DNA from: Thoreauomyces humboldtii
Taxonomy: Eukaryota > Chytridiomycota > Chytridiomycetes > Spizellomycetales > Powellomycetaceae
DNA length: 33,286 nt
NCBI GenBank assembly: GCA_027596035.1
Contig: JADGJA010000177.1
Location: 1 to 33,286, forward strand
Reading direction: 5' to 3'
Both the position numbers and the translations under genes were made by a program. The notes under the pieces are model-generated. The model did no database searches. It was not told where the DNA came from and worked only from the letters and a program-made list of their open reading frames with translations. Positions 1 through 15,607 of the stretch are shown here, piece by piece (position 1 is the stretch's first letter; every line of letters begins with the position of its first letter).

Positions 1-160
1 GCCCAACGATGCGATGGCTGTGCATTGCAGTTGTTCTTCTGCTTATGTGAGCGGAGCCCTCGCCTCTCTCTCTTCGCAAGTCTCCTCGCACTTCGGTTGT
101 TTTGCGTCTGATCTCTCCCATTACCCCGTTCGACGCAACCCAACTCTATAGGCCGTGGAC

Positions 161-700
161 ATGGGACGCACAAATCCCATCGCGCTCCGTCTGCGGGGTC
201 TCGTCAACTGGCCAGGAAACGTTCGGCACCAGCTCCTCTCAGACTACGTGAAGCACATCTTCCAACACACAATCACCTCGGAACCCCACGTTCGCGCCTC
301 GACGACAGGCATCTGGGTCAACGTCTCGGTCCTAAAGTCAGACTCCCTGGCCCACCATCCAAAGCTCACCACCGACCCCACCATCGACTTTCGAAACGTC
401 CGTCCCCTCCAGGCACTGGGGAGGGTGGACAGGAGGGTCGACAAGCTCGCTTCCCAGCACCTTTACTTCAGGGACATCTTCAAGGGAAAGACGAAGAACC
501 CCCTCCAGGCCCTCGGAGCAAAGGACGATCCTCTCCCCGCCCTGCACATCCACAGGGACACTCCGATCCATCTCAAGGTCAACGTCATCTCGAACCCTCT
601 GCTCGACGCCCAGGTGTGCGCACACTACATAGCGAACGGTCTCAAGGCCAACAAGCCAATGTCCAAGATCTACAAGACCCTTCTCTCGAAGATGGGGTAG
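161..700 (+). CDS. uS3-like mitochondrial small-subunit ribosomal protein (putative)
   Basis: Intronless gene for 179 residues. I start it at the ATG at 161 (MGRTNPIALRLRG), because the upstream in-frame GTG at 155 is not a credible eukaryotic start. The N-terminus NPIALRLRGLVNW resembles the NPIGxRLG...W opening of ribosomal protein uS3. The C-terminal NPLLDAQVCAHYIANGL resembles the NPxLDAxLxAxxIAxxLE helix of the uS3 C-terminal domain. The protein is very basic and has no membrane segment, as expected of a ribosomal protein. Cytosolic uS3 is longer and different, so a mitoribosomal role, analogous to animal MRPS24 (uS3m), is inferred. The N-terminus is arginine-rich with few acids and could serve for mitochondrial import. 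The gene converges on the pacC-like gene, whose stop lies about 350 bp away. The open frame is secure; the family call is moderate and rests on two motif blocks. Confidence 0.6.
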   Translation: MGRTNPIALRLRGLVNWPGNVRHQLLSDYVKHIFQHTITSEPHVRASTTGIWVNVSVLKSDSLAHHPKLTTDPTIDFRNVRPLQALGRVDRRVDKLASQHLYFRDIFKGKTKNPLQALGAKDDPLPALHIHRDTPIHLKVNVISNPLLDAQVCAHYIANGLKANKPMSKIYKTLLSKMG

Positions 701-1052
701 AGAGACGTACTTCCCTTTCTCTTTTTTCCTTCTTCGTTTCACTTCTCACCTCTACTCGGATCGGTACTCGGATCGGGGTCTCGGCATCCTTCGATTTCCG
801 CCAGAAACGGCAACACACTCATCATCCCTTTGTATAATAGTTATATCGATTTCCAACGCTGCTCCAAAAGCGAGATCCCCTCGAGTAGGACCCAACGAGC
901 AAATTATGTGTCTATGTTGTGATGACCTTCTCCCCCGGGGATGATGAGCGGGCACTCACGCCAGCCTGCTGGCGAGCGAAAAAAAGAAAAAAGAAAACAC
1001 GAACGGAGGATCCAGAGGACGATGAGAGGTTGGCTGTGCGAGGATGGAGGGG
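701..1052. other. Convergent intergenic region (3' flanks)
   Basis: This stretch lies between two converging stops and should hold both 3' UTRs and polyadenylation sites. I see no coding exon in it. The first part is T- and C-rich. A 12-bp tandem duplication is listed separately. Confidence 0.6.
754..777. repeat. 12-bp tandem duplication
   Basis: Two adjacent copies of ACTCGGATCGGT and ACTCGGATCGGG match at 11 of 12 positions, in the 3' flank of the uS3-like gene. It is probably replication slippage. Confidence 0.8.
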
Positions 1053-3097
1053 TCACGGAGCCGGATCGAGGCCTGCGATGGATGTGGAAGTGGACCTCAG
1101 GTCGAGGCCCAAAAAGTCGTACTCGTGAGTTTCGACGGGATTGCCGAACAGCTCGGCGAACTCGTCGGCGATGTCGGGGGAGTCGGCATGGCCGGGACTC
1201 CCGTTGCTCTGATTGCTCTGATCCCCCAACCAACCGTTCTGTTGCTGCAGCGTCGGAGGATACTGACCGGTTGACGACTGTGGGTTCGAAACCCATTGCT
1301 GTTGTTGTTGTTGCTGCTGCTGCTGATGTTGCTGCTGCTGAGGTTCCGTCTTGTACTCGTACGAGCCCGACGGCAAGCCGTTCGGATCCCCTTCGACTCC
1401 GGTTACGTCCACCCATCCATTCTGCACCACACCGGTGACAAAGTAGTCTGCACTGTTGGTCGTTCCAGGACCTCCGCCCGCGATGGCCGACGGGGGGTCT
1501 GCCTGCCCACCGTCAAAGAATGGCGAGAACGCGTCGCGCCCCGTCAATCGAACTGTCCTCTGATTATCATCCTCCTGAGGCGGAGTCTGGTAAGGGTATC
1601 CATACTGTTGTTGAGATGATAACGCGTCCGCGGGTTGAAACGTCTCCGGTGAGTAAGCGTAAGATGAGTCCATGACATCCCGTGGAGAGAACGTGTTTTG
1701 CCTAGAAAGTGGCCGCACGGTCTGCTCGTTCTCCTCGACGTTACGAAGGAGCTCTGGCGGTAACGCGGTGGTGTAGACAGGGGCTGGCGGTGGTCTCGGT
1801 TTGAACGGGGGTATTTCGTACGAGGATGGGTCGTACGCGGTCGGATCGAAGGGAATGAATTCCTCGTCCGATGTACTATACCCGACGGGCGGAAAGAATT
1901 GCTCGGGTGACTCTTCCACCGGCGAGATAGATATGGCGGGAATGTTTTGATTCGCATCTGTCCATGCAAAGAGCGATGCCGCGTCCTGCTCTCCGTTTGC
2001 AAAGAATGCTTCCAAGTCCTCGTCTTCCTCGAGAACAGGTGTCGTGAGGTGAGTGGCATTAGGATCGTACTGCAAGGAAGTTGGATCGGACGGGAAAGCG
2101 ACCTCCTCCAAGAACCTCGATAGGATGTTAACATCCACGGGATTGTGCTCTTCTGGAAACGTTGGCGTTGTAGGGTATCCACCCACACCGCTGTAGTTGC
2201 TCCCGTTATGTCCATCATAGTGAGAACCGGACTGTTCCGAATGGTGATCCCCGCCAGCCGAAGACCCCGAGTACACCGACTCATACGAGACGGTGCGATA
2301 CAGCTGAAACTGCTCGCCGGTCAGTCCAGGACTTAGTTCGGTTCGGGGTTCCGGAGGGGTGGGTGCTGCAGATGATGTGTGAACCGTATGAGGTCGACGC
2401 AATCCGCCATTCGTCGACGTAGACGACCGGATCGAACGGGGTCGATTGAGCGAGCGAGTGGTGTGCGTAGCTGCAAGGCCCGCATCTGGTAGCGCAGATC
2501 CATGACCAGACTTTGCGTAATGTTTCTTCAGATCATGCTAAGCGAAAGGGTCAGGATGTCAGTCAGGCAAAAGTCAATGGTAAAGAGATGCGAGGCCGTC
2601 ATACCGGCCACTTGAACGATTTTGCACATGTGGTACAGGGGTTGGCCTTCAATGGAACGTGAGATCTGAGACTAAGAAAAAGCATGAGTACCGGTGGTTC
2701 AACGGGCGAGGCTTCCTGGCCCTCGCGTAACGTGACAACCTTCGGCCAAAGCTTACTGAGAAGTGATATGATCGCGCTTCGCGAACGGTGTATCTTCGAG
2801 CGCCTGAGAGCAGTTCAGAACTCTGCAGTTCAAGCAAAGGTTGTTCGTGGTCTTTCGCCCGACGTGCTCCTCGCACAAGTGACTGTACAGAAGCTCGGGC
2901 TCCGAGAATTGCTTGCTGCAGAGTTGTTCGTCTTCCAACCGCCAAAGACAGCGAAGAATATGAGCGGTGCGGACGGGATAAGGTGCCGAGCGGTGAGATG
3001 AAGCCTCGGAAGCCGTATCCGAGTAAGCCGGAGGCGACGATAGCGGTTCGAGAAAGGCGGAGGAGTCGGGGTATCTGAAGTCCTCTGAAGGTTCCAT
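1053..3097 (-). CDS. PacC/Rim101-family zinc-finger transcription factor
   Basis: Exons complement(2757..3097, 2605..2671, 1053..2537) join in phase to give 630 residues. PacC/Rim101 factors mediate ambient-pH responses in fungi and are activated by proteolysis through the Pal/Rim pathway. The fungal signature is clear: [14 protein letters not shown], then [16 protein letters not shown] across intron 1, then [14 protein letters not shown] across intron 2. Three C2H2 fingers can be assigned: C50, C60, H73, H78; C91, C96, H114, H118; C126, C129, H142, H148. The spacing is unusual: C-x9-C in finger 1, x17 between C96 and H114, and H-x5-H in finger 3. The long C-terminus is acidic, rich in P, S and Q, with a polyglutamine tract near residues 533-550 and a YPPTL motif that could be a PalA/Alix-type YPxnL site. 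The family is confident; pH function is inferred from it. Confidence 0.88.
1296..1341 (-). repeat. CAG/CAA repeat encoding polyglutamine
   Basis: On the minus strand this is a run of CAG and CAA codons broken by one CAT, encoding QQQQ-H-Q10 in the C-terminal region of the PacC-like protein. Such tracts are length-variable and common in transactivation regions. Confidence 0.85.
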
Positions 3098-3758
3098 TGT
3101 GACTGGATAATCCTTTAACTACGGTTCTATGGTACTGTTCAACGGAGAGAGAGAGAGAGAGTCACTCTCCCTACTATGCTGAATCCTTGGTGACCTTGTA
3201 GTAGTATCGATGGTGAAGAGCAGATGCGTCAGGAGGAATGAAGGAGTACGGGGAGCTGGACGAGGGAAGAGCAACGATGGGGGAAGACCCGAGCGGGCAA
3301 AAAGAACGGAGAGCGAGAGAAACGGCCTGTGTTCCCCTGTGTCGCCCTCGACCCTTGTTCGCCGCCGGTGAGCCCACGACTGACACCAGCAAGACAAAGC
3401 ACCTCGGAAGCTCCTTGCGGCAGGATCTCTATTTGGTTATGGAACGTACACGTCAATAAAGCTGAGCAATGACAGCAGTCTCGACATCGGACCTCGAAGA
3501 ACTGTGTTTAGTCTGTATAGCCCTTCAACCTTTGGACAGCGCAGCAGTGGCCGTGGAAAGTAACGAAGTTGGAGGGAGAGGAGAAATCATATCATGTTCA
3601 TCAGGGTGAAAAGCCTGATATATGTTATATGGGCGTGTCCAACCCTCGGGCTGGAGTGGGCGGATCAGGATTTACCTGACCCAAAGAAGCATGTCAATGG
3701 TTGCGTTCACGAAGCACGACCTTGTCACCACCTCCGTACTCCCAGGTGCTTCGCGAGG
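3098..3758. other. Upstream region of the pacC-like gene and 3' flank of the P-loop kinase
   Basis: About 660 bp with no convincing gene; the short open frames on both strands lack family features and splice support. The part next to the pacC ATG (to about 3470) should carry its promoter and 5' UTR and includes a GA microsatellite. I could not assign a TATA box. Confidence 0.5.
3145..3161. repeat. (GA)n microsatellite
   Basis: Seventeen bases of uninterrupted alternating GA, about 50 bp upstream of the pacC-like start. On the coding strand this is a CT tract, a frequent feature of fungal promoters and 5' UTRs. Confidence 0.85.
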
Positions 3759-4418
3759 TCATAGAAGCATCGTCTCTTCGGTGACGATACGATGATCCAA
3801 TATGTACCGCGCGTTGAGCGCATCGTTCCTGTCCCACCGGGCATACCCAACCTCCAAAGAGTCCACGAGCCCGGCGGAAAGATGCCTAGCAGCCACTCTG
3901 TCCCTCGCCACGCTTAAAGGGATCTGCACGAAACACGGGACGTCGCAGAGGGCGCAGATCTCGGACCACGGCGGCTCGTCAAGTGCCAGGTAGAGTCCCT
4001 CGACAATGACGACCCGGTGAGAAGGTGATATCACGACTGCCCCTGGGACGGGATCGCCTATTGCGTGGTCGAAGGACGGAGCCACGAGTGAAGTGGCTGG
4101 GACGGCCTTCAGGTCACGGACGAGCGCCAGAAGGTCTCGAGGCGCAAAGGTGAACGGTGCTCCCCTCCGTGCGTGGAAAAGCGCCGGGTCCTCTGATGCA
4201 TCCAGAGCCGCTTTGGTGAGATGGTAGCCGTCCATGGGAACTACGATCGAGGTGTTCGGACCGTGCTTGTCGTTGAGGGCTGCGCAGACAAGAGCGCTGA
4301 TGGTCGTTTTCCCTGACCCGGGAATTCCGGCAATGGAGACGACGATGCGACCGCCGGGGAGTTTGATGATGGAGGTGTTTATACGAGCGACCAAGCGGTC
4401 AAGAGATATTTCGGTCAT
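3759..4418 (-). CDS. P-loop kinase of the uridine kinase/phosphoribulokinase-like (YFH7/FrcK) family
   Basis: Intronless, 219 residues. The Walker A motif GIPGSGKTT lies near residues 31-39, followed by the family motif PMDGYHL, a RRGAPFTF segment, and a strand VVIVEGLYLALDEPPW that is typical of the family. A basic RDRVAARH element near the C-terminus fits the lid region. These features place it with PanK/uridine-kinase-like proteins such as yeast Yfh7 and bacterial FrcK-type kinases, which phosphorylate small alcohols or sugars with ATP. The true substrate is unknown. The length is normal for FrcK-like proteins and shorter than yeast Yfh7. It is transcribed away from the small membrane protein gene at 5199, with about 780 bp between the starts. 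No targeting signal is evident, so cytosolic location is assumed. Confidence 0.8.
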   Translation of the reverse strand: MTEISLDRLVARINTSIIKLPGGRIVVSIAGIPGSGKTTISALVCAALNDKHGPNTSIVVPMDGYHLTKAALDASEDPALFHARRGAPFTFAPRDLLALVRDLKAVPATSLVAPSFDHAIGDPVPGAVVISPSHRVVIVEGLYLALDEPPWSEICALCDVPCFVQIPLSVARDRVAARHLSAGLVDSLEVGYARWDRNDALNARYILDHRIVTEETMLL

Positions 4419-5198
4419 CGTCGCGCTTGAAGTTTTTAGGAGTTGATTGCGTTATGTGCCAGTGGTGGTCAAAAGGGTTTCGAGCGACATCAGTGCACGG
4501 CCTCGTACGCACCGCAGTGAAGGACAGTGGAATCCACTAAATCCACAATACAAGTCAAGCGCAATAGCCGGATGGAGGTTGCTTGGAAGCAAAACATGAC
4601 TGCGCGTGGTACATACAGTATCTGAGATGCAAGCGGCCTAATATAATCGTTGCTGGATGCTGCGCAAACCTGCGGAGCCAGAACGCGAGTCTGACGCGAG
4701 CCGCAGCAGCGAGATCGCGCTCCGACGCGTTTTTTTCCTGGCCCGTCCCCCACCACCTTCCGTCGAAAGAAGGAACGGCGGGAAAGACACAAGCAGACAA
4801 ACAACGCCATGCAATCATGCTGCCCTGCTTGGATGCTGCTCTGCGGTTGTCATTGAGGCCTTGTGTCTTCGCTTTCGCCCTAAAGGTTTCTCTCCGGCAA
4901 CGGGCGGTCGGCTGGTCTTTCCCACCGCAAGCTGCCTGCTTTCCCACGCGTCATCGTCGTATAAGAACGGATCCCATCGTCGCAACTCCCTTTGCCTCCT
5001 CAACTTTTTCTTATTATTATATTTCCTGGACCCAGTTCTGCCTGATTCAACCCGCCACAACCCCTCTATTCTCGGCCTGCTAGACAACGGCAGCCTGCAA
5101 ACTACTTCGAACTCGACAAAAACTCTGCAAGACGGGTCCTCTGCGTCTATCATCATATAAGCTACTTTCCAGCTTCAGTCCGGCAGACTCGGCACACC
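4419..5198. other. Divergent intergenic region
   Basis: About 780 bp between divergent starts at 4418 (-) and 5199 (+). Long open frames on both strands here show no recognizable domain or splice logic and read as chance. TATAAG sequences occur at 4960-4965 and 5156-5161 on the plus strand; either could belong to the downstream promoter, but I cannot choose. Confidence 0.5.
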
Positions 5199-5707
5199 AT
5201 GGGAAACTCGATCCGGCGGCGCACGACCACGACTGACGAACCTTGCACCGAGAGCTCGGCTCAAGTCTGGGCGAAATGGATGGGCGTCACTGCATGTCTT
5301 GGTGAGTTTTTATGCTTTAGACACATGCATGGGGTTTCTCCTGCGATATCTGACTACTTTCCCTTATAGCACTTATAAATGGCGTGATCCAAGGTCTCAT
5401 TTTCCCATATTACCTCCCACTACCCAACTTTCTCCTGCCGCACCCCCACGTCTCTATCATCGTTGCGGCTATCTGTGCACCCGCCATCCTTGTCCTAGAA
5501 CTCCGGGTTTCGCGGACCTGCGTTCTCCACAAGGTGCCCATCATCAAACCAGGGATGTACCTGGTCGTGGCTGCGCTGGCATGGACCCAGCTCACACTCG
5601 TACCGGGATCTTCGTTTGCGGTAATGACTGCGGCATCATTGCTGGTGGATGCTGCCCTCTCCCAACTTAGGGGGCGGCAGAATTCGGCGGAGACGATTCC
5701 TTCATAA
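5199..5707 (+). CDS. Small multi-pass membrane protein of unknown function
   Basis: Exons 5199..5301 and 5370..5707 join in phase 1 (intron GTGAGT...TTATAG, 68 nt) to give 146 residues. The N-terminus MGNSIRRR starts with Met-Gly, so N-myristoylation is conceivable but untested. Three or four hydrophobic segments are visible: around GVTACLALINGVIQGLIF, SIIVAAICAPAILVLEL, GMYLVVAALAWTQLTLV and FAVMTAASLLVDAAL. The tail is short and polar. Start with MGN, length and hydrophobic layout recall a small basidiomycete membrane protein group annotated only as a domain of unknown function, but the match is too weak to name. The ATG was chosen because it gives an open exon with a strong donor and is the first ATG after a TATAAG sequence. 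No function can be assigned. Confidence 0.65.
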
Positions 5708-6129
5708 CCAACCTTTCGGACAGCGCCATTCGCCACTTGCCGGTTTCGCTCGCCCGCCCGCCCTGTAGATATCTACTCATATCCCCAACTTTTTTTTCAC
5801 CTGCTCATGTTCTGTACATAAGTCTATAAGTTTCATCTCGATTGTTTTTCCTTCTGTGCGTCGTTGCGTTTGCGTGCAATGTTGCTTAGAGTCTTTTGGC
5901 TTTTGGCTGGATTCTTGGGATCGCAGCCGAAGCCGAGAATCAAGTCGAGTCACACCAGGTCGCACATATCAGTATTTTTGGTTTTGGCCTCCTTGCGCTC
6001 TGCTCTCTGCTTGCAGTTTCGTCGCGCTGAGAAGCGAGCATCACGCAGGCTGCACGGGGACCTGCAGAGGATTAGGTCTGCGCTTGCTCACCGGATTTTG
6101 CCTTGTCTGCGTCCCGTGCATCTCTCACC
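5708..6129. other. Intergenic region upstream of the RPC1 gene
   Basis: About 420 bp holding the 3' flank of the membrane protein gene and the promoter and 5' UTR of RPC1. A pyrimidine-rich stretch occurs near 5780-5860. The open frames here lack family similarity, and no TATA box is obvious. Confidence 0.5.
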
Positions 6130-11984
<5,855 letters not shown>

Positions 11985-12107
11985 CTTGGAGCCGCTCGTT
12001 TAATGAGACATACCAACCCTCTTTCTATGCGTAACGCCTGTAGAGATCCCCTTCAGTATATGGAAATCACCTAACCCACGTATCATTTGAGGAAAATCAT
12101 AGAAGCT

Positions 12108-13404
12108 TCAATCCGCCTTTTCAACGATCCGAGTGAGATGTTCGTCGATCTCAGACTCTTGTAGGACCTTGAAACTTGGGTCATCGGCCGTGACGATGCC
12201 GATCTCGACGTCGCCTGCCTTTAGGTCCAGGGAGAGGGTCGTGGACAGCGTCGTGATGGCCATCTTGAGACAAGAGAGTTGCGCAACTCAAAAGATCAGT
12301 GTTTCTCCTCCTCGCGTCCAACCTGTTCGAGGTTGTTCTGGGAATAACTTACCTCTACGGTGTCTTCCACGCTGAGCTGTGGCTTTTTCTTGAGCTTCTT
12401 CTCAAGGTGGTTCAAGGCCTCCTGGTGCTTGGCACCGGCGGAGGTTGCGTGATATCCGACAAAGTAACCTGCGGGATCGCACTTGAAAAGCTGGGGACCT
12501 CGCTCGTCGTCGTAGCCGATGAGGATCATGGCTGAAAGGATCGGAACATTAGCTCACTGCAGCTAACTTTGGCGGCATGCATCGCCGAGGCAAGCTAGTA
12601 GTGTACTTACAGACTCCGAGCGGCCTCATGGCGGCGTGCTGAGTGTAGACCTGGTTTATGTTAGCCATGCGCTTAGCCAGCATGTCGGCCGGGATCTCGT
12701 ATCCGAACTTGTACCGCCATTCGGCGGCTTCCCCACGGGCTCGGCTGACTTGGTTTCGAGCGTCGGCTGAAGCACAGCAACTTGTCAAATGCGTGATTTG
12801 GCGATCCAGATGAATTACTTTACTCACGCAAGAGGCCGGTCATGACGCATCCGATCTTGGGCGTAATCTGGAAGATGTGGGTGATGGTGGAAGGATCGAA
12901 CAGCTTGTCCTGAGAAGTGCGGGGTGAGACTTTGTATCCAGGACCCCTTCCACAACCATGTCAAGAACGATCTGCTCATTTCCAGGCTGCTTCCCGACGC
13001 CACGCCGGCCCCTTAGAAGTGTTGCTTCTTTCCCAGGCGGTCGCGTACCGCGACAAACCAAGCTTCCCGATCGCTACCCAGTACTCACAGGCACTTTCTT
13101 CTGGGTCACGATAACCGCACAGTCCTTTCCGCGCACTCCGACTGACGTGATTCCCGCGTTCGAGATGGCTTTGAAGGCATATTCTACAGAAAGCTCGTTC
13201 CCGTAAGCACTCCAGTCCGTACGAAGTCGCGGTTCAAGAGATCGCTGCTGATTCATCCACGTACCGACTTGATACAACCTTCCCTCTGGGGAAAAGACTG
13301 TGATGTGTCGATCATACGCGGCTGCAGGGAAATGTGTCAGATAGGCTATTGGACGCGTGTTTCCTGGAAGATGGTGCGCAAATGACCATACAGTTTCGGC
13401 TCAT
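12108..13404 (-). CDS. SCL1: 20S proteasome subunit alpha-1 (Scl1/PSMA6 type)
   Basis: Seven exons, complement(13392..13404, 13265..13321, 13089..13183, 12828..12909, 12611..12766, 12353..12531, 12108..12263), join in phase to give 245 residues, the usual size. The N-terminus has the alpha-type proteasome signature [20 protein letters not shown] across two introns. It continues with [19 protein letters not shown], the [16 protein letters not shown] helix, [21 protein letters not shown], and [17 protein letters not shown]. This run matches the alpha-1/PSMA6 subunit, including the MRPLG and CDPAGY blocks. Alpha subunits form the outer rings of the 20S core and gate substrate entry. They are not proteolytic, and no N-terminal catalytic threonine is present. 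The first coding exon is only 13 nt (MSRN plus one base). The gene converges on RPC1, with 123 bp between the stops. Confidence 0.95.
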
Positions 13405-13883
13405 GTTGGATCCAGTGATTCAAAATGCTCTACAGAGTTGAATGTTCAGGTTGGAGGACACGAAGTATGGCTTCAGGATAGGATAGAGAGTGTAAATCGT
13501 CGAAAAGTAATGCCGTGGGGAGTGACCAGATCTATAGAGGTTTGCACGAAAGCGTCTGCGTGTCGTTCTGCTCACCCATCTCAAAAGCTGTCGACTGCCC
13601 CTCGCGGCCCCAGCGGCACCACAAGCGCAACCCACCATCCCACCGTACATACCGGTATTCTGCCTGAGACGTATCACAACTCGATCTTCCATCTACCAGA
13701 CCTCTCTGTGATACCACGATTGGTGTTCGTATTTCAATCGTACCTAGCCTCAGTGGCCAGAAGGCTTGCAAAACGTCAAACTCGAGGGAGAGGAACCTTG
13801 AAATCAACAAAGAGGTAGGAAAAGTGTCATTATCTAAACGATACTTGCCGGGCCCTGACTACCGTCCCATTTTTGTATCTTCA
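13405..13883. other. Intergenic region upstream of the proteasome gene
   Basis: About 480 bp between the stop of the membrane protein gene (13884) and the proteasome start (13404), both on the minus strand. It should hold the proteasome promoter. I saw no sequence matching the yeast Rpn4 site GGTGGCAAA, and open frames here show no family features. Confidence 0.5.
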
Positions 13884-15607
13884 TCAAACTTGACTAGGTC
13901 CAGGCTCCGTGTTCCCAGCAGTACTTTGTGCCCCGAGGGTTCCCGTATCGTTCTCGGGCGAGATGATGTGGTTCGCCTTGGTGGTCAGATCCGTGGTAGA
14001 CGCGGTGTGACCTCCCATCGGCTTGCCCTGTCCCTTTCCGGATGGCAACCGGATCGAACTCGAGGCGGCGAGTTTACTCCCGTTGAGCCGTAGAGAGCTC
14101 TGGCTGTGCTGGTCCCTTCTGAAGGACCTGAGGGTGGACAGGAAGCGAAACCCGACAGTGTAGCCGCTGATTAGCACGGCCTCCCGATAAGACGTCATCT
14201 CCATGCGAACCCAGGGACCAACGACAGAGTCGAGACAGGCGAGGATGATGGAGACCACGAGGGCGAAAACGAGATAACCGAACCTGACAAAGTGTTCGGT
14301 CAGCTTTTTCGCTCTAGGAAGAATCGGAAAGACGCTTCGTACATTCCGTAAAGCTGTCCGTATGGAACCGTCACTCGGATGCCATTCGTTCCAGCGGCCG
14401 CCTTAGACCCCGCTGCCACGTCCCGTCGGACTTTGAGAATAGCTTTTACCATCAACGATGACACGATCGCGTCAAGGGAGAGCACGTAAAAGTGCGCTGC
14501 ATTCGTCGCGGTTGACAGATTATAGTCCTGTAGTTTGACTCGTCAGCATGCGTGTTATCGAGAGGTATGATGCCGCTCACTCATACCCAATTCGCCCACC
14601 AAATTCCCGTCAGAAGAATGACCGAGAACGCGCAGCATACGATGAGGCCCGCACGGATAGCTGGTATCAGCCAACGATGGAGACCCAAGACTACCGAGAA
14701 CAGGTCGAACCGATCGAGAACGCTGAATCCATACAGCAGGGCTACAAAGGGATTGATGAGCTGTCAGAACGTCAAATCATGTTCAAAGCATCTTTGGATG
14801 GTCCCGCGGTTCTTACCTCCACCGACTCGTACGTATGTGAAAACCGTGATGCTAATACCCAAGCCCCTTCCCAGTTTGATGAAGTTCAAGGCTTCGGGCA
14901 GCAAAGCGTTCACATCTGCTGACAGCTTGACGCTGTCGACGTAGATCGTTCCAAAGTTGGAATTGATGTCCGCAGGAGTGGTATAGTTTGCGAGAAGAGC
15001 TGCGGATGGATGAGGACTTCTCGCGTCCACGAGCCATTCGAGACTAGGACCGTAAGGACTTCCCCTAACATAGTTGAATAATTGCCCCCAAACCGGGGAC
15101 ATGAACTTGTTGGTGGAAGCGGTTATGCCCGCCACGATGGCTGTCAGGCCTTCCGCGTCCGTTTTTAGCATAGTCTGGTCCGCATCGGAAGCGGCGGCGT
15201 AGACAGTCGGAAAGTTGACGGTGAAAGCAGCGATGTTGTCCTGGACATTCCAGAGCTGATCACGGATCAATGCAGATGGATCCATGATGCCTGCGACTTG
15301 GTTTTTGAGTACTCCAGTACTGGTTGTCATCACAAGCAACATCGCCATGTCAAGGAAATTGAAAATCATACAACCTGTTCGCGACAAGAGAATATCAGTA
15401 CAGCCACACAATGAGGGAGATTAAGAACGTGGACGGTCCGATACCAAGAATCAAGAGTTGAAGGCGAGGTAAAGGCTTCCCTTTCCGCATGTCCTTGAGT
15501 TTCTTGACCGACCGACATTGCTGAAATAGCGTCACGATCGTTACAAGCAGTGCTGCCGCTGCCACGAAGATGGCGGCAATCGTCGACGCTTGGAACATGC
15601 TGGTCAA
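13884..15607 (-). CDS. Polytopic membrane protein of unknown function
   Basis: Preferred exons complement(15445..15607, 14833..15374, 14587..14760, 14343..14527, 13884..14283) join in phase to give 487 residues. Membrane segments visible in order: TIAAIFVAAAALLVTIVTLF; a second hydrophobic stretch whose sequence depends on the first intron; a roughly 130-residue polar, probably extracytoplasmic region; LGISITVFTYLINPFVALLY; AIRAGLIVCCAFSVILLTGI; a segment after FYVLSLDAIVSSLMVKAI; and GMFGYLVFALVVSIILACL. The C-terminal 100 residues are polar and Ser/Lys-rich, likely cytosolic. The joins rescue continuous hydrophobic segments across introns, notably FTY|LINPF and GM|FGYLVF, which supports them. 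The intron between exons 1 and 2 has an equally phase-compatible alternative (15320..15401). I do not recognize the family. It could be a receptor-like or transporter-like fungal protein, but nothing proves either. Confidence 0.7.

Noticed and set aside
1276..1293. GGTTCGAAACC, a possible tRNA B box.
   Set aside because: There is no matching A box or cloverleaf upstream, and it lies within the coding sequence of the PacC-like gene.
941..1438. 165-codon plus-strand frame with a polyleucine/valine-like shadow.
   Set aside because: It is antisense to the polyglutamine-coding end of the PacC-like gene and very Arg/Thr-rich, with no support.
1544..2284. 246-codon alternative minus-strand frame within the PacC-like last exon.
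   Set aside because: It is a frame shadow rich in Arg and Ser. The correct frame is fixed by the zinc fingers and phase-consistent introns.
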